From positions 21,526,912 to 21,590,911 of the forward strand of contig NC_133104.1 of the NCBI RefSeq assembly GCF_022965805.1: a stretch of 64,000 nucleotides of DNA. The letters run 5' to 3'. The notes beneath the pieces are model-generated. The model searched no databases. It saw only the letters and a program-made list of their open reading frames with translations, and had not been told where the DNA came from. Of this stretch, positions 58,715-64,000 are shown piece after piece; within the stretch, counting starts at the first letter, position 1; every line of letters starts with the position of its first letter. This DNA is from Primulina eburnea (lineage: Eukaryota; Streptophyta; Magnoliopsida; Lamiales; Gesneriaceae). A program made the position numbers and the translations under genes.

Positions 58715-59036
58715 TCTTCTCTTATAAGTTAACTAATAAATCGAATAATATTCTATATTAAATGATGTGACTGTTTTTCTAAGCATTAATTGATGTCCTT
58801 CAATGAATAGTATTTTGGAACGTGGACCAGGTAATCCATTAATACTTACACATGTTTTTACCACACTTACACACGTTTTTAATTCAAATTTTCCTGGATT
58901 GACACGTGTCCAAAAATTTGAAGAGTCACTTACATCAGTACTATACCCGCTCCAATTCAGTTTTTCTCCTTACGCTTACTTAAAATTTACAAAAACAAAT
59001 TCAAGCTTTCTTTCTCGCAGAAAAATATTCAATCAA
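58715..59036 (+). other. J spacer upstream of ORF3
   Basis: AT-rich, no ORF with a real family signature. An upstream ATG at 58803 is in frame with ORF3, but its added residues look like untranslated sequence. No TTCGGA array of the E type is seen. Confidence 0.55.
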
Positions 59037-59399
59037 ATGGCGAATCAAATCCCAGCTCACGTCATGAATGCAATGGTAATCAATTTTGAATCATTTTTGA
59101 CTGTATCAGACGAAGCTATGAAGAACATCTTTATCAAACTGGAAGAAGCTGGATTGAAACAATTTTTGGGATTATCTTCCTACGAAATCTATATCAAAGA
59201 GATTCGGGAACTCTATGCCAACGGATATGTCACTACAAATGGCAGTATCGCAACTACTATAAATGGTCAGCTGCTGATCATTAAAGAGGAGTTCTTCTGC
59301 AACCTATTTCAACTGCCTACTGATGGGCTAGTTAATCTATCTAAATTTAATGCATCTGATGTTGAGGAGATGCAAACCATTCTATCTGCTGAAGGTTAG
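59037..59399 (+). pseudogene. J ORF3, N-terminal part
   Basis: Probable start MANQIPAHVMNAM at 59037. It contains ELYANGYV and GQLLII...FQLPTDG (residues about 59-97), which align in order and spacing with E ORF3 (FYANFS, GRFISF...FDLPRDG). It is cut by TAG at 59397-59399 and continues in the same frame. Confidence 0.75.
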
Positions 59400-61850
59400 A
59401 AAATCAAAGTTTCCGATCCCAAGAAGGAGTTGAAGCTAGATGTGCAACTACTGGCAGATATAGTAGCCAAAGGGCTTTTAGCAAAGGATTCATCCTTTGC
59501 TGCACTTACTATTGAAAAATTTCAGGTCATGACTGCTATTATGGATGGACGGAAACTGAATTGGAAGAATATAATTTTCAACATCCTGAGGAATATGTTT
59601 CAATCGTCCAAACAATCTAAAGACTATGCAATGCAGCTCAGCTATTTGCTGAAAGTAAAAGAACTAGTGACTGATGATTCTGAAAAATCATCAAAAATGG
59701 AAATCTTCAATGCTAAGAATTTCCAACCACCGAAGCAGAAACTGGACATATCTCCTAAGCAGTTATTGAAGGTAAAGAAGGAGATTGGGACACAAGAGGC
59801 TTCCAAATCAGTTCAGAAAAGGAAGACTCATCAGAATAAGACAATCAAGCGCAAGCTGATTGTCCGTGAACTTGATTCTGAGAAGACTCCATCTCCCAAG
59901 GTCATCAAGAAGCCAAGAACCGTGAAGACAAAACCTGTTGCTACAGTTGGGACCATCCCAACTGAAAAACTGATGTAGTCGGGAGCTCAACAGCCTATCA
60001 AGGCTATCCTTCTAAAGGCTATTACAACTGAACCCTCAACTGAGGTTCAATTACTTATGTCTGCCATTCTACTGAAGAAGAAATTCACCGAATCGGGTGA
60101 CAATAAAAACTTGCTGGAGTTGAGGCTCCATTGATCACTATTGCTGGCTACACCTCTCTACCTACTGCAAGACCAAAGGGGATAGTGATCAGAGAACAAA
60201 TTGATCCAACTACTTCAGGGTTGACCATTCCTCATGCCCTGATTGACTCTAAAGGCAAAGGAAAAATGCAAGAAGAGCCCAGGCCATCCAATGCAATCCA
60301 AACGCACATTGATCTCATTTGGAAAGAGATCAATGAATTTGCAGAAAACAAGCTCAAGGCTTATAATGAATGGGTCAGATTCAAAACAGAAGTCTTTGCC
60401 AAACAGCTTCAGAAGAATTCTAAACTAAAGAAATTTATTGATATGGAGACTTTTGTTATGAAGGTAGTCAAGGCTTCTACAATTGATCAGGCTCTGGAGT
60501 GAAAGAATTATTTCTTCAATCAACTGAGAGCAAAGAAGCTACAGAAGATAGTTGCAGAAATGCGACTGAACTATGATCCTACCAGTCCAACTGCATTCAA
60601 TGATACAGCTGTGCATAACCAACTGGACTTGGATCTTCTCACGTTGCAGATGGGGATCAAAAACTAGTAAATGGATCAAGAACTGATCATTCCAGCAGCC
60701 TCCCAAGATTTATCATCAGAAGAGCCAGCTGAAAAATCAGTTCAAGAGCCTTCCACATCAGTTGCTCAACCTACATCATCTTCAGCACCTCCCTTTTCAA
60801 CTGCTGATGCAACGCTTTATTCTGAAGTTGAATTATCATTGGCCAATCTTGATGAGGTCATCAAATCGGTCACTTCTTATATTCAGCTGGCAACATCAAG
60901 ATCAGTTAAAGTTGTATCTTGACGGAAGAACTAGCAGATCGGCCCATTGATACTGAAGAACCAGCAGTTCAAGCTGTTAGTTTTGAAGAACCGGCCGAGA
61001 AGCCCATTTTTGTAGAAGCTGAAGAGCCAGTTCAGTCAGTTGTTATGACAGAATAGACAATTTTGGAACATACTGAAGAGGCTCAGTTGCACTCAGTCTC
61101 AACTAAAGAAGTTCCAACGGAAGAGACAGTTAATCAACCAGCTGAAGAGCCCGTTCATCAACCAAATGACGAACCAGTTTTGGAACCAACTGAAGAACCT
61201 TCTACTACTTTTGTTCTTCCAACTGTCTCTTCTCCTCCCCAGCCTCAACAAGAACTTACAACTGAAAATATTTCAAAAAATTGTGATGCATTAAACAGAA
61301 GCAACTGAGGTGCTATGTTTATTTTTACTCAACAGAAAAGGGAGCAGATTCCAGAAACTTCAGGAACCATGTCTCCTGGTATTTCAGATATTGATGCCGT
61401 ATTTGAAGAACTTCAAACTGTTCAGTCCAACCTCTTCAGTATGATGAATACTATTTCTGCAATACAGTCAACTCAGCTTGCACACTCATTGAATCTTAAA
61501 TCTAACAATGAGTTTACCTCGAAAAAACTAAATCAAATCAATCAGAGTGTGACTTTCTCTTTCTCTAGATGGATGAAATCAAGAAATATAGACTGTCGAC
61601 TGAATCTCATTTCCAAACTCGAGCATTATTCGGCAGACGCTTTGATTTTCTGGAGAGTACATTAAATAAAAGAATTGATATGCTGCAGAAACATTGTGAT
61701 GAATGTTGTATCAGATATCGCAGCAGATGTTCGAATCTTATCCAAGAAAGTTGTTGTGCTTGACAAAAAGTGGAATTTAGCTAGACAGAAGAAGACAAAG
61801 GAAAGAAGAAGAAATGAAGATCAACTGACTTTAGTTATTGGTTGAAGACT
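59400..61850 (+). pseudogene. J ORF3, decayed remainder
   Basis: Same-frame continuation to 59978 (LNWKNIIFNILRNMF, then Lys-rich). Broken frames follow at 60131-60502, 60671-60922, 61063-61308 and 61315-61763. The middle is Glu/Pro-rich with repeated EEP and VQEP units. The end is coiled-coil-like (DEIKKYRLS, FGRRFDFLESTLNKR), matching the RFSLLESTLER end of E ORF3. At least six stops or shifts. With about 900 codons it was longer than E ORF3, mainly in the low-complexity middle. Confidence 0.7.
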
Positions 61851-62023
61851 CGGGCAGATAATCTTTATTCTTTTATTCTTTGTACGAATCTGTACATAGA
61901 TTAATTTCTGATTTTTTTTTGTACGAATCTGTACATTGAAGAATTATTTTATCTACAATGAATTCGAAGAATATTTTTGAGTTCATTTTATCAGTTCTTA
62001 TTTTACAAGTTTTGTCAAACACC

Positions 62024-62037
62024 AAAAAGGGAGAAAT
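62024..62037 (+). other. J polypurine tract
   Basis: AAAAAGGGAGAAAT directly precedes the LTR's TGTTAG. Confidence 0.85.
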
Positions 62038-63057
62038 TGTTAGAAACTTATTTTCGGTTGTTTGACAAATTAAGTGATTAATTTATTGGACTAATTGATC
62101 AAGTAGTTTGCATTAACTGAACTACATAAATCAACTAACAGTTGCCTAACTAAATATTAATGCGCAGTTTATCAAAGACAAATGAAACCAGCTGAATTGA
62201 ACTTACAAAGACAATTGACTAATCAGTTGGAAACTGATCAGTTGACATATTCAGTTGTGAGCTTACTAGCGAATCAGCTGATCATTCAACTGTACACATC
62301 ATTAGTTGTACAAAAGGACATCCAACCAAAAACAGCACAAATCAGACTGCAAATCATAGTGGAACGCCGCATTTCAAAATCTTTAAAGTGTACGAATGTC
62401 AGAGGAATATTTATGTGGCAATCAACGGATATAAAGATTCAAATTATATTCAATGTTGCCGTTGAAGAGAAGCCTATAAATAGGTGAGAAGAGTAGTTGA
62501 GAAATAATCAATTTATCCAATCTCTTAATCTTGTTGTTACCCTGCTGAATTTATCGCTCCTACTCAAGAATTTAAAACCTCACACTTATCATATCTATTT
62601 GTAGCATTTGAGGCTATTTTTTGAGCATATAAGCACAAATTGTTTTATTGTTTATTTGATCTTTAACTAGATCATTTGTGCTAAGTTCAGTCGAATAACT
62701 GTGAGATATTTAATAAACTAAGAGTTTCGGTTTTGGCAGTGTTAAGTCCAAACTGAAGTGGGTCTGTACAAGTTTTGTAAAGTCTTTTAGTGCATATCAT
62801 AACCTTGTGATAGAAGAGGTGACGTAGGAATAATTAAAATCTCCGAACATCCATAAATCTTTTTGTGTTCTTACTTCAATTATTTATTTTATCTTTCAGT
62901 CAGTTTATTTCCGCAACTGTTATCAGTTAAACTGATTGTCATTGACTGACAAGATTACTAGTTTCAGTTTGTCATAAAACTGACACTTCTTTCAAAAAGA
63001 TTATAAAGTTGTGTGTGTTTATTCAACCCCCCCTTCTAAACACATCTCAACCTATCA
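62038..63057 (+). repeat. J 3' LTR (1020 bp)
   Basis: TGTTAGAAAC to AACCTATCA. U3 is rich in CAGTTG/CAACTG words (62139, 62224, 62239, 62252, 62287). The TATA is at 62474. Family shared with H. Confidence 0.87.
62474..62483 (+). promoter_or_regulatory. J LTR TATA box
   Basis: CTATAAATAG, the same core as E's TATAAATAG, about 190 bp after the last CAACTG word. Confidence 0.7.
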
Positions 63058-63062
63058 ACAAT

Positions 63063-63130
63063 GAGCTAAATAACTACATATTAAATGACATAAACGTATT
63101 ATTATCATTTGTACGAGTAACCGGTCATTA
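63063..63130 (-). repeat. K 3' LTR remnant
   Basis: A short AT-rich stretch lies between J's end and the K hairpin. The degraded PPT complement (CTCTGCTCCTTC) is near 63134. Identity is inferred from position only. Confidence 0.4.
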
Positions 63131-63151
63131 TAATTCTCTGCTCCTTCAAAG

Positions 63152-63169
63152 AATTTTGTCCTCGAAATT
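63152..63169 (-). other. K pre-PPT hairpin
   Basis: AATTTCG-AGGA-CAAAATT in coding sense. The outer pair is A-T instead of G-C, with one mismatch in the stem. Same place relative to the pol end as in A, B, C and F. Confidence 0.6.
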
Positions 63170-63942
63170 TGACGTACCATATAGTTCAGGATATCTCTGT
63201 TGAATCTCATCTTCTCGCTCCCAAGTTGCTTCTTCAATTCCATGATTGCGCCATAATAGTTTCACCAAGGGTATTTCCTATCCTCGTAACACTTTTGATT
63301 TCTAGTCATGGATTTGGACCGGCCGTTCTTCGTACGAGAGATTCGATGCAAGCTCTAATGGTTTCTTTATGAAGAACTTGAGAAGGATTGGCCAAATATT
63401 TCTGTAGTAAGGAAACATGAAAAACGTTATGAACGTTTGATAAACTCTATGGTAATGCAACTCGGTAGGCTCTATCTCCTATTCTTTCCAAGATTTCAAA
63501 TGGACCGATATATCTTGGACTCAATTTTCCTTTCTTACAAAAACGAAAAATGCCCTTCAATGGTGTTATCTTTACAAATACATGGTCCCTAACCAGAAAT
63601 TCCAATCGACGACATCGCACATCAGCATAGCTTTTCTGTCGACTCTGGGCAGTGTGCATTATTTCTCTGATCTTAGTTTCCAATTCAGCTGTCTGTTGTG
63701 CAAATTCAGGGCCTAATAATTTTCTTTCTCCTACTTCATCTCAATGTACCAGAGAGCGACATTTTCTACCATATAATGCAGTATATGGTACCATTCCAAT
63801 ACTTGGCTGATAGCTATTGTTATATGTAAACTCAGCCAACGGTAGTTTACTGTCCCAAATGATTGGAAAATCAATAGTACAGGCTCTCAACATATCTTTT
63901 AAAATTTGATTTACTCGTTCTGATTGTCCATCAATTTGACGG
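63170..63942 (-). pseudogene. K integrase C-terminal half (Ty3/gypsy)
   Basis: The minus strand reads QIDGQSERVNQILKDMLR (catalytic Glu) at the right edge, then YNNSYQPSIGMVPY-like sequence, a QSRQKSYADVR block, FVKITPLKG, GPF motif RYIGPFEIL, and chromodomain-like [14 protein letters not shown] near 63185-63255. Frameshifts separate these pieces. It is clearly diverged from A, B, C and F, an older family member. L truncates it at 63943. Confidence 0.85.
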
Positions 63943-64000
63943 TGTGGGGACCCGGACGCTAATCATCTTCTTAATTTTCGTTGGGATTTAATTATCAGTT
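63943..64000 (-). repeat. Element L: start of another minus-oriented LTR
   Basis: TGTGGGGACCCGGACGCTAATC matches the terminal sequence of B-type LTRs and interrupts K's integrase in mid-codon context. The rest is outside the window. Confidence 0.8.

Larger units (their letters stand above)
58715..63057 (+). mobile_element. Element J: 3' part of a SIRE-like Ty1/copia element
   Basis: It holds the ORF3 region (59037-61850), PPT (62024-62037) and 3' LTR (62038-63057). The gag and pol should lie left of the window beyond H. LTR family is the same as H, in opposite orientation. It abuts the K LTR remnant at 63058. Confidence 0.8.

Noticed and set aside
58803..59036. Upstream in-frame ATG of J ORF3
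   Set aside because: The added residues lack the character of the family, and E ORF3 starts shortly before the shared block. The start at 59037 is preferred.
8276..63057. H and J as the two ends of one element
   Set aside because: They are in opposite orientation. The LTR halves at 11133-11857 and 58463-58714 belong together in minus sense, while ORF3, PPT and LTR at 59037-63057 are in plus sense.

Overview
This 64 kb window is plant nuclear DNA made almost entirely of nested LTR retrotransposons. I see no host gene, tRNA, rRNA or CRISPR array. The plant origin is inferred from Ty3/gypsy and Ty1/copia elements with plant-type domain order, primer sites matching the 3' end of plant initiator Met-tRNA (TGGTATCAGAGC), and insertions packed inside one another. 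The species cannot be told from the sequence. Elements are lettered A to L here.

Nesting, outermost first: K (Ty3/gypsy, minus, right edge) holds J (copia, plus, 3' part only). J holds H (copia, minus, same family as J). H holds B (Ty3/gypsy, minus, 11858-58457) in its 5' LTR, with target duplication GCGGC. H also carries LTR piece I in its pol, and A (Ty3/gypsy, plus) sits in I. B holds C (Ty3/gypsy, minus, 15101-23637, GTATT), solo LTR D (plus, 25455-27552, GCAAA) and E (copia with a third ORF, minus, 28006-55500, GTGCT). E holds F (Ty3/gypsy, minus, 35019-53441, TTTGC), and F's 5' LTR holds G (copia, minus, 42024-51931, CCTGA). L begins at 63943. By-eye LTR divergence falls with depth (B > C and E > F > G), so the map is self-consistent. 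Host reading frames rejoin exactly across the C, D, E and F junctions.

Most gag-pol genes are broken by a few stops or frameshifts. G is the freshest: its two 2081 bp LTRs look almost identical and its gag-pol is interrupted once, in an A6 run. E keeps an uninterrupted 423-codon third ORF downstream of pol, and J keeps a decayed homologue in the same place.

The main discovery is a shared promoter design. Six Ty3/gypsy LTR families and copia E carry, upstream of the TATA region or in the equivalent slot, an array of short CpG-rich palindromic words. Four unrelated words are used (GCGCATATGCGC, CGCTCGGGCG, CCGCACCCGCGGT, TTCGGA-N3-TCCGAA), but the spacing rule is the same: pairs about 20-23 bp apart, with the pairs separated by further distances that mostly approximate whole helical turns. 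Word type does not follow element relatedness, which suggests the arrays are exchanged as modules. E repeats the whole design internally (purine tract, array, TATAAATAG) just upstream of its third ORF, apparently an internal promoter. A second shared feature is a covarying hairpin just upstream of the polypurine tract in five Ty3/gypsy elements.
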